Shown in pieces: positions 1 through 11,737 of a stretch of DNA of 64,000 nt. The stretch comes from Ricordea florida (lineage: Eukaryota > Cnidaria > Anthozoa > Corallimorpharia > Ricordeidae). Both the position numbers and the translations under genes were made by a program. Each line of letters opens with the position of its first letter. Within the stretch, counting starts at the first letter, position 1. The stretch spans positions 18,480,262 to 18,544,261 of the forward strand of contig OX453272.1 of NCBI GenBank assembly GCA_949710005.1, in the 5' to 3' direction. The notes under the pieces were generated by a model. It had not been told where the DNA came from, made no database searches, and saw nothing but the letters and a program-made list of their open reading frames with translations.

Positions 1-319
1 TTGTGTTGTAAACAGAGGTAAAGAGAAGTGTATTTACTTGTAAGATGAGAAGTAAACATTTATTTCCGCCTCCGCATCGATCGATTCCGAAAGGATAACT
101 GCAAGATGAGGTCACACTTCACCTTGACGAAGAACGTTTTACCGAAACACGGACAACGCAACAAAAAGCAACACTTGACAATAATCGAAGTAGCGTATCT
201 TAATCGAATTTTTCCAAGTGAGTATTCCTGTTTATCGAAATCAAACAACTCCAAACAGACTTGAAACAGACTCCAAACCGGTATTTAATGAATTACACAC
301 TTTGTCCGTGCTGAAGTCG
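1..319. other. No gene recognised
   Basis: Short ORFs on both strands show no family motif or splice context. Nothing supported here. Confidence 0.5.
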
Positions 320-556
320 TCATGCTGCAGTAGTAGGAGTCCCAGGCATAGTATACACTTCAGAATTCTTTTGTGCCAAGTCCAAAGAGATTGCTTGATC
401 AAAAGCAGTCTTGAGATCCAGTTGTCTGTTTTTCAACAGTTGTTGGCGGATTAATGACGACAAGAGGCCATTAATGAAAGAATCCTGGACCAATTCTTCA
501 CGCTACTGTTCAGCAGTAAAATTATTTGTTTTCTTGACAGGGAATACAGAGTCAAT
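320..556 (-). pseudogene. Ty3/gypsy-like gag fragment
   Basis: Read on the minus strand, one frame gives a run resembling the capsid-region helices of metazoan LTR-retrotransposon gag: REELVQDSFINGLLSS, then IRQQLLKN, then TAFDQAISLDLAQKNSE. The pattern of (D)FINGL..S..IRQ.LL(E)N..L....A.DQA..L..AQ is one I associate with Ty3/gypsy gag in cnidarians. A stop lies just before REEL and another after PTTAA, and no zinc knuckle, protease or polymerase follows, so this is a dead scrap about 70 codons long. No LTR was seen nearby. The assignment is family recognition from memory; the reading frame itself is directly visible. Confidence 0.55.
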
Positions 557-1375
557 GAAGTATCACAATAATATTCAGTTAACACAAATTAAAAATTATT
601 GTAAATCTTTTGAAGGTGAAATCTCGAAGAGTTGATATGAATGCTTGTGTTTACCACAGTGTAAAAACCTGTGTTTTTTTTTTCTTGAGTTGTATTTTCT
701 TAGTCTCTATTGCGTTGTCTTTTTTGTTGTACGTCACTTTTAAACACAATATGTTCTTACACCGAGGATGAGTTGAATGCTCCAATTATTTTTTATTTAT
801 GTTTTTTTCCAATAATTGCATGAGATTCATTGTAAGAAGAATTTTCTGATTAGATATTTTATTGTCTACTGCAGTCATTATTTCATTCCTAGGTAACCAC
901 AATCGAGAGCATTATGAATAGTGCATATTTCAATTTGTGTACTCTCTTCAGTTGCAATGGTACCCCTAGTGGTACATAGAAAAATTCCTCTTCCCTCAAA
1001 GGAGATGCCATATCAACAGAAGTGTGAGATACAATGTCATTACATAAAAAATGGGTGTAAAACAGTTGGATTATACAAAAACTTTGAATAAAGGTTTGGT
1101 AATAGTGAGTGCCGACTGTATAGTATGTGGTTGTGCTATTTTTAGCTCATATCATAAAAACAATACATGTAAGAAAGAGTTATTGAAACCTTAATATGTT
1201 GAAAAAGATTGCTGCACTACATACTCCTGTAAGAAAATAATGTGAAATCAACATCAATCAGTCACAAGTATATACCACATGAAGGTAAGACTTACCCATT
1301 GTGAAAAGGCTATGAAACTTGTTGTCTCTATGCACTATTATTGAAACCTTTCAATCAGAGAATACATACATATAT
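557..1375. other. AT-rich DNA, no gene seen
   Basis: No ORF with recognisable content and no clear repeat structure. A short (AT)n run lies near 1370-1381. Confidence 0.5.
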
Positions 1376-1990
1376 ATATATAGCAAAGAGAAATACTACT
1401 CAGAAATAAGTAATAACATTTGCCTTATTTTCAAATTATCACATTGATCACTGATAATATGGCAGAACCGGTACTTTATAGTGACACTGGGTATATATTC
1501 TGTTGAAAATGCTAAACACAATTGCTAGATCAAGAAAATTTACAATATTTTCACTGTTGCAATGATATCAGATCACATCGTTATAAATGATTGCTATAAC
1601 AACTGCAACTCTCTGTGTTGGGAATTTCTTCAAAATGGAAATGCTATTGTTTTATTATGACAAATACCAACTTACATTCTCTTGTAATCTGTGGGTCGTC
1701 TTCCGATTCCGTTTTTAGACTAATAGAATTATTTTCCAGAGACATCTTCAATCGTTGAAGTCGTTCCTACTCGGTTTCCCTTCTAAGTCGTTTTGCTAAA
1801 TTTAGTATGCCAATATATTTCGTTATGTAATCGTTCACTCGTGTCCTGTATTTCTATCAATAAAACCTTCAAATTCAACACTAACTTGGTTGAATTCCTG
1901 GTCCTTTTCCCTGCTGTTTCGTTTGCCTTTTTCTGGAGCGAGCAGTTGTTGTCTTATCTGTGATTGCTGTCGTTATTCTCCCCGCTGTCG
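1376..1990 (-). repeat. Dispersed repeat R1, copy 1 (inverted relative to copy 2)
   Basis: The reverse complement matches the segment at about 32830-33540 over some 600 bp with many small indels. Shared stretches include AAAGAGAAATACTACTCAGA at one end, GGAAACCGAGTAGGAACGAC in the middle and GGGAAAAGGACCAGGAAT-like sequence at the other. The family is not recognised. No long ORF survives in either copy. The two copies diverge enough to be old. Confidence 0.65.
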
Positions 1991-2604
1991 TTTCCTTACT
2001 GGTGTGATATCACAGGAACTGGACACTACATGCAACACAACAGAAGATAAGTTCTGTAATGTTGATGACTGCACACTTCAAGCAAACCCGATTTCAAGAC
2101 TTTATATGTACATTAGAATGCTTCTAAGTAAAGCCACAATAAGGACACATGAACTAAATTAAGGCCGTAATTTTTCTTTTATTTTCATTGTTTCTTTATA
2201 CTTATTACTTCTAATTCATGACCAGAGATTTTTCCTGTTGCTTTCACATTTAGAATAGCAACTCAAAAAGGGGGAGAGATGTAATGTTCTCATCTAGTAT
2301 ATGCACATGTGTATGTTAGCCATTTCTCACTTAAGCATGTATATATTAGCATGTTATACAAACCTAGGACACAGAAAAAAGTAGGGTGTCGATTACAGGA
2401 TGAAGAGAAAATAAGAATCTTAAGAGTTCAGAACCCAGAACGTTACAACGTGATCTAATGACTCAGTAATTGCGCATTGTAAAGAAATGTGCATTTCAGA
2501 GAAGAAGTAACCAGTGACAAATTCAGAGTACTAATGTCAAGGAATGATTTATTTCTTTAGGATTCAAACATAAAGTTTCTTTATTGTGGAACTCGTATCA
2601 GCAG
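1991..2604. other. No gene seen
   Basis: A small ORF here (about 90 codons) has no recognisable content. Nothing else supported. Confidence 0.4.
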
Positions 2605-2764
2605 CTGCGGTGAGGGTAAAAGGAGGAATGAGTTTGGGGAATGGCATGTGGCATGACTTGCGGAATGGCATAAATATACTTGCGGAATGGCATAATTATG
2701 CCGAATGTAATTTTTTAAAAATAAATTATACTAAAAAAGCGCGCCAATTTTTTTAAGAGAAGCT
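2605..2764 (+). repeat. Left TIR of the MULE-like element
   Basis: About 160 bp, matched by the reverse complement of 6010-6150 with few differences. It contains tandem copies of GCGGAATGGCATAA; the left TIR has one extra partial copy compared with the right. Confidence 0.85.
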
Positions 2765-2809
2765 GCATTGTTAAATACTGCGGGCTCAAACCATCAAGAA
2801 CTGAACAGC

Positions 2810-5800
2810 ATGGACGAGGAAACTTCAAGCAGTAGCAGTGAGTGATTTACATTTATATCTTGCTTTATCCCTGCCATCCTGAGTAATATATAAGCATGAA
2901 CAGCATATTTTTCGTGTTTGAGTTTTAGTTTATTTATTTTGATTGTTTTCGATTCCCAACGTGAGCAAATTTATGCAAATTAAAACGTAAATTAAAAATG
3001 CAAATTGAAAATGTAGATGAGTACGGGAGTTTAAGTCTTACTACACCTGTCCGATATTTTTATCTCAGACGAGGAACAGACGCTGTTGAAGTGTCCATTT
3101 GAGAGGTAAAAGGCTAAAACTTTCATAAATGTTAAGGAAATTGTTTAACAGTTAAGGCCTGCAAATGCCCTTTAAGAGTCCATGTGGTCGAGTAGGATGA
3201 CAAACGGGGCACTTCTTTTGTACTGAGACTGGGGTTTTGTTTTCCCTTATTGGCTGTTTGGCATGTCTAGGATTTTGGTTTAAAAGTTGGAACCACTATA
3301 GTATCATTTGATGCGTTTTTAAAAGTGAATTGAAAGACGAGGAATGTTTTAAATCTCGTTTTGACTTGTGTGTTGCCACATTATTTTGGTCTAGCTTGTG
3401 ACATTTTTGGTGTTTTAGTATTCGTTTAGACTTGCCAAAGGGTCGAGCACAGAGTTTCTTTTCGAAAAATAAAAAGTGGAAGGCTTTTGCCAAAGTCTAG
3501 TTTTCTTAGCATTCTAGTGCCAAGCATGTGGTGAAGAACTTACATCCTATATCCAAGAAAATCCAATCTACTCTCCATTGCAAAAAAAAACTTATGGTAG
3601 CTACATGTTTTGATGAACTAAGTTCTTACAGAAGATTTGGAGACATTCAAGATTGTGAAATCAACTTAAACAAACAAATTTTTCATGTCTTCAATATACC
3701 GGTAAAATAAATATTGTCAAGTTTAAACACTAATGTGAAATGTTAAGTTTGTACAGAACCATGCAACCTAATTTTATTTTTTTCCACTCATAAATTAAAT
3801 GTGCACGATGTTATTTAACCTGACGTCTAACTGTTTGTTTGATTCTTTGTTTGTTTTCAGGAGCTCCATCCTGAGAAATACAAAGGAAGATTATGACAGT
3901 AGAAAGAGTGGGTGCATTGTGCTGAAGAGGAAGTACTACTACCATAAGAGTTGTCCAGATTTCAGAAAAAGGATTGACTCCATTCTAGGTACTGCAAATG
4001 ATGCTTTTTGAGAGCTATTTAAAGCAAACTAACCTAATTCTCTGACATAATGAGCTGTGTTGCTTTCCATCATAGTAATGGTCATTTACTATATTGACGA
4101 GGTTACCACTTAGTTTTGGTTGAGTTCAATAAGTTTTAATGTATTATATATACGTTTCAAATTTAAATAATTATAATATTATTTCTTCAGAAAGTGGAGA
4201 AGTATTATGTCTCTTAAGCTGGATGTCACTTGTTTCTTGTTAGAATATTATTATGTTAACACTGATAATCAGCTCTTCATGAAAGAAAGAGAGTATCAGT
4301 GAGGTCCCATGGAGGATGCTATAACAAAAATATGTTGTCTTTTACACAGATGCTGACGGACAGATATTTAAACATATCATGGTGCAGTACTGGTTTCTTG
4401 GTGACAAACATGAAGTGAAATCTGTGCCCCATGGAAATGCCAAGAAAAACAAAATTCCATTTCAAAGAACAAGAGAAAGCACCAAAACAAATTGCGGGCA
4501 GCAACAACAATGGAACCCAAACGAGCATACAACCAAACCAAAGTGGCTATTGGTAAAACCTCTGACTTGTTATCAGTTGCAGCTGCACCGAGGGACCCAA
4601 TGCAAGCCAAAAACTTTCGGAAAATTTCCAGTGAACCATCTAAGTCCATACAGAGTGATAAGAGTGATAATCACAACCCCTGTGATCCTCTTTTTGCTGT
4701 TCTGCTGCAATGCAAAGAGCAGCAAGGTGATTTGAACACTGCATTTGTTTAAGAGGTTCGTTGTGCTCCAGAACCAGAGGTTGTGTGTGCCACACAACAA
4801 CAACTTACAGACATAGGATGTTTCTGCTGTGATCCTCAGCATTTCACTGCCTCATTTAATGTGGGCAAGTTCTGCTACACCCTAACTACCTACAGACATC
4901 TCATGGTTGTTGACAAAGTAACAGAAAAAAACCCAGTTATGATTGGACCTGTGCTTTTTCACATGAGAAAACTAGAGTCCTCATACAAGCTTCTGGCCTC
5001 AACAATGGTGAACCTGAATCCAAACCTGTCAGGATTATTATCATTTGGAACAGATGGAGAGCTCAATAACCGCAACCGGTTAGCTCAGTTGGTAGGTCAC
5101 CGGACTACCGTGCGGGAGGTTGTGGGTTCAAATCCTCGACCTGACCAACACTCAGGGTCTTTAAATAACTGGGGAGAAAGTGCTGCCTTTGTAATGACAC
5201 CTCCAAATGGTTAGACTTTCTAGTCTTCTCGGATAAGGACGATAAACGTAGGTCCCGTCTCACAGTACTGGTGTGGGACGTTAAAGAACCCACACACTGT
5301 TCGGAAAGAGTAGGGGACGTAGTCCCCGGTGTGATGGTCTATCACTTATTCTGTTATGGGGGCACCTGTGTATCCTACTATTCACTATGATAAGATTGTG
5401 AACTGCGTGGCTGCAATTTGCGCCTTAATAAGCAGTCTGACAAAGTCCCCCACAAAAAGTGTTATAAAGCGCTTTGAGCCTTGGGATAAAATGCTATATA
5501 AATCCTGAATCATCATCATCAATATTGGAAAGGCATTTTCTGATCAATTTATATTTGCAGCACATATGACATGTAAAAAACATTTAGAAGAAAACATAGA
5601 CTCTGCTATGGTACGCATTGGTATTCCAACAAAGATTAGAAGACAAATCCTTTTAGATGTATTTGGTGGACTTGAAGGTGACACACAGTATTTTGGCCTT
5701 GCTGATGCAATCAGTGCCTCTGAATTTGATAACAAACTTGTTCTTGTTGAACAGAAATGGGCTGAATACCATCCCCTGGGCTTGATGTTTGCAGAATGGT

Positions 5801-6009
5801 TTAGACGGAATTCAGTGGGAGTGATGAAAGACAGCATGTTGCGCCCTTTGAGGGAACAATGCCAGCTTGGTTCACCACCTGATTTCTTCTATAACAATTG
5901 CAATGAGTCTATGAACAAGCTGTACCAAAAGTGGTGTAAGGAGTCAAAATCAAGACGCGATCGATGCTTGATTTTTATCATGTTTGAGCCTGCGGTATTT
6001 AACAATGCG
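2810..6009 (+). pseudogene. MULE-type transposase, exon relics
   Basis: Likely first exon starts at the ATG at 2810 and ends at a GTGAGT donor at 2838; a short exon follows at about 3069-3101 (ends CPFER, then GTAAAA). A zinc-finger-like piece (CIVLKRKYYYHKSCPDF) lies at about 3862-3990 and needs a frame change. The core runs from about 4350 to 6009: FKHIMVQYWF, a frame change, DPLFAVLLQCKEQQGDLNTA, a stop at 4750, the MULE-like strand HPVMIGP-type segment (NPVMIGPVLFHMRKLESSY) and the FGTDGE box at about 5046-5063. A SINE interrupts the frame there; the protein resumes with GKAFSDQF and continues to CNESMNKLYQ. The rest of the C-terminus is absent. At least one stop, two frameshifts, the SINE and the deletion make it dead. 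Confidence 0.75.
5069..5518 (+). mobile_element. tRNA-derived SINE
   Basis: The 5' end is tRNA-like, with an A box (TAGCTCAGTTGG, 5081-5092) and a B box (GGTTCAAATCC, 5125-5135), the internal promoter of RNA polymerase III. A long tRNA-unrelated body follows, and the 3' tail is an ATC repeat (CATCATCATC). A 6-bp target duplication TCAATA flanks it at 5063-5068 and 5519-5524. It splits the transposase ORF after the FGTDGELNN segment; both halves stay in the same frame number. The body contains a TTAAAGAACCCACACA-like stretch that resembles conserved central domains of metazoan SINEs, which I cannot confirm. Confidence 0.85.
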
Positions 6010-6150
6010 GCTTCTTTTAAAAAATTGGCGCGCTTTTTTAGTATGATTTATTTTTAAAAAATTACATTCGACATAATTATGCCATTCCGCAAGTATAATT
6101 ATGCCACATGCCATTCCGCAAACTCATTCTGCCTTTTACCCTCACCGCAG
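6010..6150 (-). repeat. Right TIR of the MULE-like element
   Basis: Inverted match to 2605-2764. The outer end is CCTTTTACCCTCACCGCAG. Confidence 0.85.
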
Positions 6151-6289
6151 CAGTTGAACTGATACTGATCTAAAATTGGCATCTTCCCAACGATTCTGCT
6201 GACTACATAATGAATTACTGTATTAAGAGCATATCAATTTACCCATCTCTTGTTACTCCTCTTCCAATGAATTCATCAAGCAGGAGATT

Positions 6290-7300
6290 TGTAATCAGTG
6301 TTCAGTATCTTTTCCTTGTCGGAATGTAGAGATTTATCCCAGTTTTTTATGCAGCAGAGTTTCCTTCTAAAGATGAGAAGTCGAGGGGGCCTTAAGCTGC
6401 CTCAGAACACAAGGTTAAGGAAGAAAAGGGCTCTTTTTGCGTTCTTTAGAGTGTTGTGGATGAATGTAATGGCAATTTGAGGGAAGTGTATTTTGATGCA
6501 CACATCTAAAGGAAGGCACGAAGATGAAGTGTGGCAACTTCAAAGATTATCTTAAAAACTTATGCAAAGTTGCAGAAATCAGCAATAAAGAAGGAGTTAG
6601 GAGCTGCAAGAAACCATCAAGACTCGATGATTATGAATTTCAAAGTCTTACATCTTCTGGCAAACCACCGGCAAAAAAGGCGAGACAACCTCTAGAACCC
6701 TTGTTTGGTGATTGCAATAACTGAAGGTCATTATGGCTTTTAAAATACCACTTGTTAGGGCTAAATCACTATCACAAGGTTACTTTGTGGGCCTACCTAG
6801 CTTTGTCTGAAGTGACGTTAAGGATAAAGTTGAGATTGGCAAGGGAAGTTTTCAGTTGGTCATGAAAGGAAATTACACTCCTCAAGGTAAAGATGTTATT
6901 GTGAAGTTGCAATTATTTGAAGGCGATTGCCAAGGAAGCAAAAATGCTTAAAAGCTTCTGCCATCGGATCAATATGCAATTCATAGGCGTTTGTTCAAAA
7001 CCATTGGCAATAATGATGGAATTTGAGTACTTCGATTTTATTCCCTACGGCCTCAACCATCAGATATCCAATTTGCAAGAATTTTTACACACGCTTGATC
7101 ACACTGAGGGCCAAACGGAAGCTTTTCAACATTTCCTGTCCATGTTTCCAAAGGCTGCAAAGGATGTTGCAGCAGGTCTTACTTTCCTTCATTGAAACAA
7201 TGTCGTGCATTGTCAGCTAAAGCTACAAAACATGTTGGTCAGCAACAGACTGTAGTAAGAATGAAAATACAGTAAAGATCAACTGCCAACTGCCTTTGCT
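6290..7300 (+). pseudogene. Protein-kinase domain pseudogene
   Basis: Pieces in shifting frames line up with one protein. An N-terminal part is at about 6290-6720 (ECRDLSQFFMQQSF; later KCGNFKDYLKNLCKVAE and KKPSRLDDYEF). A kinase N-lobe at about 6820-6940 reads VEIGKGSFQLV (glycine loop) and then VIVKL with the lysine. Next come KEAKMLKSFCHR (C-helix), IGVCSKPLAIMMEFEYF (hinge) and AAKDVAAGLTFLH. The catalytic loop is degenerate: NNVVHCQLKLQNMLVSN where kinases have HRDLKxxN, so the catalytic Asp is lost, and an in-frame stop precedes it. No introns are evident, which would fit a retro-copied gene. Which host kinase it came from is unknown. Confidence 0.65.
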
Positions 7301-7581
7301 GATTGACTGATCATTAATATCATTAATTCATAACTATGTAAGGTGCATTTATTTCAGTCTTTTCTTTACCTATTCATTACTGTTCTGTAGACCTACAAAA
7401 ATATTGTACGATACAGGAACTCCTGACAATCTAGCCATTCATATGTAATATTGCGACCCATTTTTAAAGGTAATGGACCGATTATAACCGACCGATTATC
7501 GATACTCAAACTTTTCTTAATTTTCTACACTTGATTGGCCTGAGTTGCATTAGTGTCGAAGTCCTTCCAACTTTTTTGTTG
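7301..7581. other. No gene seen
   Basis: AT-rich spacer between the kinase relic and the next transposon. Confidence 0.4.
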
Positions 7582-7889
7582 TAGTCCGTGGGCCAGATAG
7601 TGAAACCCTCCCCCCCCCCCTTGGGGATTTTTGCAGACATGTATCATTTCAAAGCTTCACCCAAGGGTATTTGGAAAATGCATGTTTGCACTTGATTGGT
7701 TGGTGGGTGTGGCTGTGCAGCAACATTCCTTTCCTCAACAAAGAGTCACAGGTTACCCACACCAAGAAATGAGTTAACCTCTTCTGAAACACCATTACCG
7801 CAAATATAACACTTAGAGTTATATAAAGTAACATTCTTTTAATCTCATATGCAAGTTAAAATTCTGTATTTTACTTTTAAGTTGCAAAA
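7582..7889 (+). repeat. Left TIR of the 4.46-kb element
   Basis: Matches the reverse complement of 11738-12041 with small differences along the whole length, including GTTAACCTCTTCTGAAACAC and AAGCTTCACCCAAGGGTATT. Confidence 0.85.
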
Positions 7890-7891
7890 AC

Positions 7892-8730
7892 TACCGTAAT
7901 TTCCAGCAGATTACCCGCGGGTAATGCATTAATTTTTCAGTAAACTACCGTTGCTGCGGGTAATATTTTTAAAACAGTAATTATTATAGTACTGACAGAA
8001 GATTACACAAAGATAAGAGTCATTAAATATACCCTTGCAACAAACCTGTGTAATGCCTCATTTGTTTAAACGAGAAACACACCCTATCAACTCTTGTATC
8101 GTGCCTTATTTGCTATAAAATTCTTTTAAACATTGACTGATTATAGCTGATGCAAGTTGGATGAAATGATACAAAAAAATTCCATACAAGTAAATTTTTC
8201 GCACACGACAAAGTATCACATTTGAGTACAAGCTGAGAGTTATCGCTTGAGCAGATGAAATCGGTAACAGAGCAGCAGCACGAGAGTTTGAGATCGAAGA
8301 ATCCATGATCCGTTACTGGCGAAAGAAAGAAGGCTGTAATGACGAAAATGCCAAAGCGTCAACGCACCTGCCGTACTGGTAAAGCGAAGTTTCCTATATT
8401 GGAGAGAACTTTGAAAGAGTAGGTCATCAGCCAAAGAGAAAAGAGCTGTGCAGTCACCAGCGTTATGATCCATTTCAAAGCAAAGGAGTTGGTGAAACAG
8501 ATGAATGTCGCTGAATTTGCTGGTGGTCCGAGCTGCCCCTCACCCCTACCCCATAAGGATCTTTAACACTCGTCCCAGCTTTCTCCCAACCTTACAAAAA
8601 TGGCGCTCAACGATCGATTTTCTTTGGTTTTTTGGTGCAGGTTATCTGCCAGTGCGGGTAATCTGTTGAATCTTTTTTCTCATTTTGGCAAAAAACAACT
8701 GGTGCGGGTAATCTGCCAGAAATTACGCTA
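7892..8730 (+). mobile_element. Nested pogo/Tc5-like element (839 bp)
   Basis: Terminal inverted repeats of about 25 bp: CCGTAATTTCCAGCAGATTA at the left and its near-complement ending in CAGAAATTACG at the right, both continuing into ACCCGC. TA dinucleotides flank both ends, as expected for the Tc1/mariner/pogo group. The TIR core GCGGGTAATCTGCC recurs internally at about 7960-7970 and 8653-8665. The interior keeps part of a helix-turn-helix region but no catalytic domain. Confidence 0.75.
8230..8530 (+). pseudogene. Pogo/CENP-B type helix-turn-helix remnant
   Basis: Plus-strand reading gives NRAAAREFEIEESMIRYWRK, matching the psq-type helix-turn-helix of pogo-like transposases. A frame change leads to GKAKFPILERTLKE and then QREKSCAVTSVMIHFKAKEL and FAGGPSW, which match the second CENP-B-type DNA-binding helix bundle. 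Two frame changes and several stops break it. The DDE core is absent, so only the DNA-binding half remains. Confidence 0.65.
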
Positions 8731-9816
8731 CTGCTGCGCATATCACAAGTTTAAGTTAGCCTTTACTTGGATAAGTAACTAACACCTCTTACGACAAACT
8801 CTTTAAAAAATTCTTGAAAATGTCTAACCTACATGAAATTTTGGTAGTTACTGGCCATTGAGAATGTATTAGCTACTAAATGATGAGTAATCCCTAGTTT
8901 GCTGCTTAAGCGATATGTTCAAGCTAAGGAGACGTCAACAGCGCTTTGTAAGGTCCTCTAAAGCAAAGCACAATAATTTTTTCACAGCACTGCATTTAAT
9001 TATTTTGTTCAAGCCTTTTATGATATATTTGTTGTAACCAAAAAACGTGTTAATCATTTCGTGCATTTTATTTCAAGACGCATATCAAATTTCTCTATTT
9101 GATATCCCATGGGGGACAGTCCCACCTTTTCCCCTATCCCACAATCCTTTGAGACTCAGATTCAGATACGCCATTTTGAAAAAACTGAAAGGTAAGTTAG
9201 TAAGATATTATACTTCTTTGCTCTGTAAAAAGTTTTTTGGAATAAATAAGTACTTATCTTACATTAACAAACAAATTAGACACTGTAAAAACAGCTATCT
9301 TTATTTAAGTCCGGAAAATGAAACTGTTTGATCATTTTTGTCATCGTTAATCTTACCTCCGAAAACTAACTTTGTTCGAAGTCTTTAAAAAATTGCCGTG
9401 TCTATTCAATATTTTACAATTTAGTCATGTTATCAGCTATTTGATTCAATATCTTTTCTGTTTGGAAAGCATTCATAAAATGAATTCTTACTTGTCTTTT
9501 ATCAAAATAACAAAAGAGATGTCAAGGCAAAGACGGTTGCATTTATTTCAGTATGGAAATGGAACTTTTTTATCATTTTTAACATCATTATTTCTTTAAA
9601 AAGTCCTTTAATCAACTTTGTTTGAAAACTTTAAACTGATGCCGTGTGCATTACATGTGTTTACACGTATACCTACTCATATTATCAGCTATTTGATGCA
9701 ATATTTATATATTTAGTTGCAGATGCAAAGAGTTAGGTGTTTTCTTTTTGTGCGGTGCTCTCTAGGGCCCGTTTAAATTCATTAATTGTAAGTTCATTGA
9801 TATTTGGCGATTTCAG
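8731..9816. other. AT-rich interior, no gene seen
   Basis: ORFs at 9047-9331 and 9372-9599 have no recognisable content and an amino-acid bias typical of AT-rich non-coding DNA. Confidence 0.45.
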
Positions 9817-11560
9817 GGATTTTACTGCTTCAGAAACTTCTAATGGAAAAAGAAGACAAAGTTCAGGGTGAAAAGGGTTTGAAGATCAAAAGTCTAAAAT
9901 CAACAAAACGAAAAGGAAAAAAGAAAGTTCAAGGATGCTTCATTCATTTTGCCAACGTCAAGGACAGAAGTATTACTGTTATAACAGAAAAAGCTTTCAA
10001 AAAAATCAAAGCAGCTGCTGAAGTGAGGCAATCACAAGATAGTGAAAACAGACTAGAAAATATTCGCTCAAATATACCAACTGCATTTGTGCCAACCCAA
10101 TATGGATACCATAGGTCTTGTTACCAACATTTTACGAATGTGTCCAGAATAATGAAGTGCAAAAAGGAAGCACCTAACACCAGTTCAGAGTTTGGAGAAA
10201 GTTCAGTGACAAGACGCAGAGTGTCACAACATTTGGCTTTGACACCATCAAGGCTATTACCAGCTGACAGATACGAAAGTCAGGAAAAGAGGAGCACCTA
10301 GTCAAATGTGTTACTAAAGCAGCCGAAGAATCAACAAAGAGGGCCCCAGAGACAAAGGAAGATGAATTCATTTTACTCAAGATTAAGGATATTGACCCAG
10401 TTGCCAAAGAAGCACACTATCATGCTTCGCGCCGGAAAAACTACACTCGTTCAGAAGAAACGCATGATGTACCTAAAAAGGAAGAACTGGGGGGCCAGGC
10501 AGATGTAGAAGCTGCTCAAGCATCTATTTCTTGGTATGACATTGCAACACTTGACTGGTAGTGCTGAAGTCATAACACTGGTTAATCGATTTGGTCATTG
10601 TGCTTTCTACTCACGAGTTATAGAGCTAGAAACAGCTATGTGCAAAGCTATAGATGAGCGACAAGGTGTTATCCCATCGACAATCAGCCCAAACAGAAAC
10701 TTAGTTATCCACCTGTGCTGGGACAACTTTGACTTGATGGAAGAAACACCATCAGGTGCAGGTACGACACATACTGCTCATGGCATTATCATCCAGGAAG
10801 TCTCAACTGCCAAAGAAGACATTTCAGAATCCCCAGAAGATTTTGATCAGGCTAGAACAAAGAGCCGATCTGCGAAATGCACTTCACAAAACATTGAGCC
10901 CTGCTATGCAAAAAAGCAAGGTTGAGCCAAATATAGCAGTCTCTAAGACAGAAGCAGCTTGCACTCTGGATGAAACCAGGGCTCAATCATCTGACAATCT
11001 GTGGTTTTTGTGTCGTTCAGTGGTCCGGCATCACGCTGCTCGGGTTGTCCTTCCATGGGCAGGGTGGGTGTCGTGGACAGGAACAAGCAAGAATTCATCT
11101 GTACAGCAATCTGCTATTGACTATATGGCTCCAGTCTTTGCACCCGTCACTGAAAATACTGACAAGCTACAATGGTGTTGACATGAGCCTTCTTCCACCT
11201 TGTCGTGAAAGTCTGAAAATGCATGTGAGACGAGCAAATTATCAAGCGCTCATATGGAAGAAAGCTGATCAGGCAACACCAAGTATTCTAGGACCAGACG
11301 GGCATGGCTGGAACACTAAGGTCGAAGGTGAGCTTTAAATCTGCTGGACGAACGGCAGTCTCGTGCCTCAGGAACTCGCAGACATCATAACCGGCCCTTT
11401 GAATCCATCTTCTGAGGATGAAGAAGATGTTACTGTCGATTACGAAGATATTTGCGATGTTGTGTTTTTGAAAATGACTTTTGATAAACTTGTTCAAAGA
11501 GAAAATGTGGCTCTACAGGGGACTTTTCATGCACTGAACATGAAACCTAAAACAAAGTGA
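9817..11560 (+). pseudogene. Internally deleted hypothetical transposon protein
   Basis: A TTTCAG acceptor at 9811-9816 opens the first block; its first ATG is at 9843. It is lysine-rich and then reads CFIHFANVKDRSI and YGYHRSCYQHFTNVSR, a Cys/His arrangement that suggests a zinc-binding module. A second block from about 10536 reads VNRFGHCAFYSRVIELETAM and WDNFDLMEETPSGAGTTH. A frame-shifted third block holds WAGWVSWTGTSK. At about 11181 the frame jumps to GVDMSLLPPCRESLKMHVRR, which I remember as the far C-terminus of a protein over 1000 residues long, so a large central part is deleted. The last block (DIITGPLNPSSEDEEDVTV) is acidic. I recognise the family as a recurrent cnidarian hypothetical, but its function is unknown. 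Confidence 0.6.
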
Positions 11561-11737
11561 GGGACATCACTGCCCTGTTACGCTTAAATGTAACACACAT
11601 CTGCTAAATTAATGAAGGGATTAAATTTGCAAAAGGGTTATTCACAAAGGTTTTTACAGTTGTAAAAGTGCTCGATGGCTATTGTCCACTATTTCACATA
11701 TATTCCTCTTTACCTTGTGACATGCACAGTAGTATGT

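Larger units (their letters stand above)
2605..6150 (+). mobile_element. MULE-like DNA transposon with long TIRs (defective)
   Basis: Two inverted copies of an about 150-bp sequence bound the unit; the outer ends read CTGCGGTGAGGGTAAAAGG. Both TIRs repeat the motif TTGCGGAATGGCATAA and end internally in an A/T-rich stretch plus a GCGCGCCAATTTTTT-like block. Between them lie decayed exons of a Mutator-type (MULE) transposase on the plus strand. The 3' part of the transposase is missing and runs straight into the right TIR, which indicates an internal deletion. No clean target duplication was found: flanks GTATCAGCAG and CAGTTGAACT share little, although GAACT and GATAC/GTATC motifs occur on both sides. 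Inference: old, immobile on its own. Confidence 0.8.

Noticed and set aside
60-254. Minus-strand ORF at the left edge
   Set aside because: Low-information sequence with no motif, no splice context and no homologous pattern.
1890-2162. 90-codon Cys/Ser-rich ORF
   Set aside because: Overlaps dispersed repeat R1, whose second copy does not conserve the frame.
5069-5140. Functional tRNA gene
   Set aside because: A and B boxes are present, but the acceptor stem does not close and the sequence continues into a SINE body with a target duplication.
6151-6289. Target duplication for the MULE-like element
   Set aside because: GAACT and GATAC words on the two sides are not adjacent to the TIR ends and do not form a clean 8-10 bp duplication.
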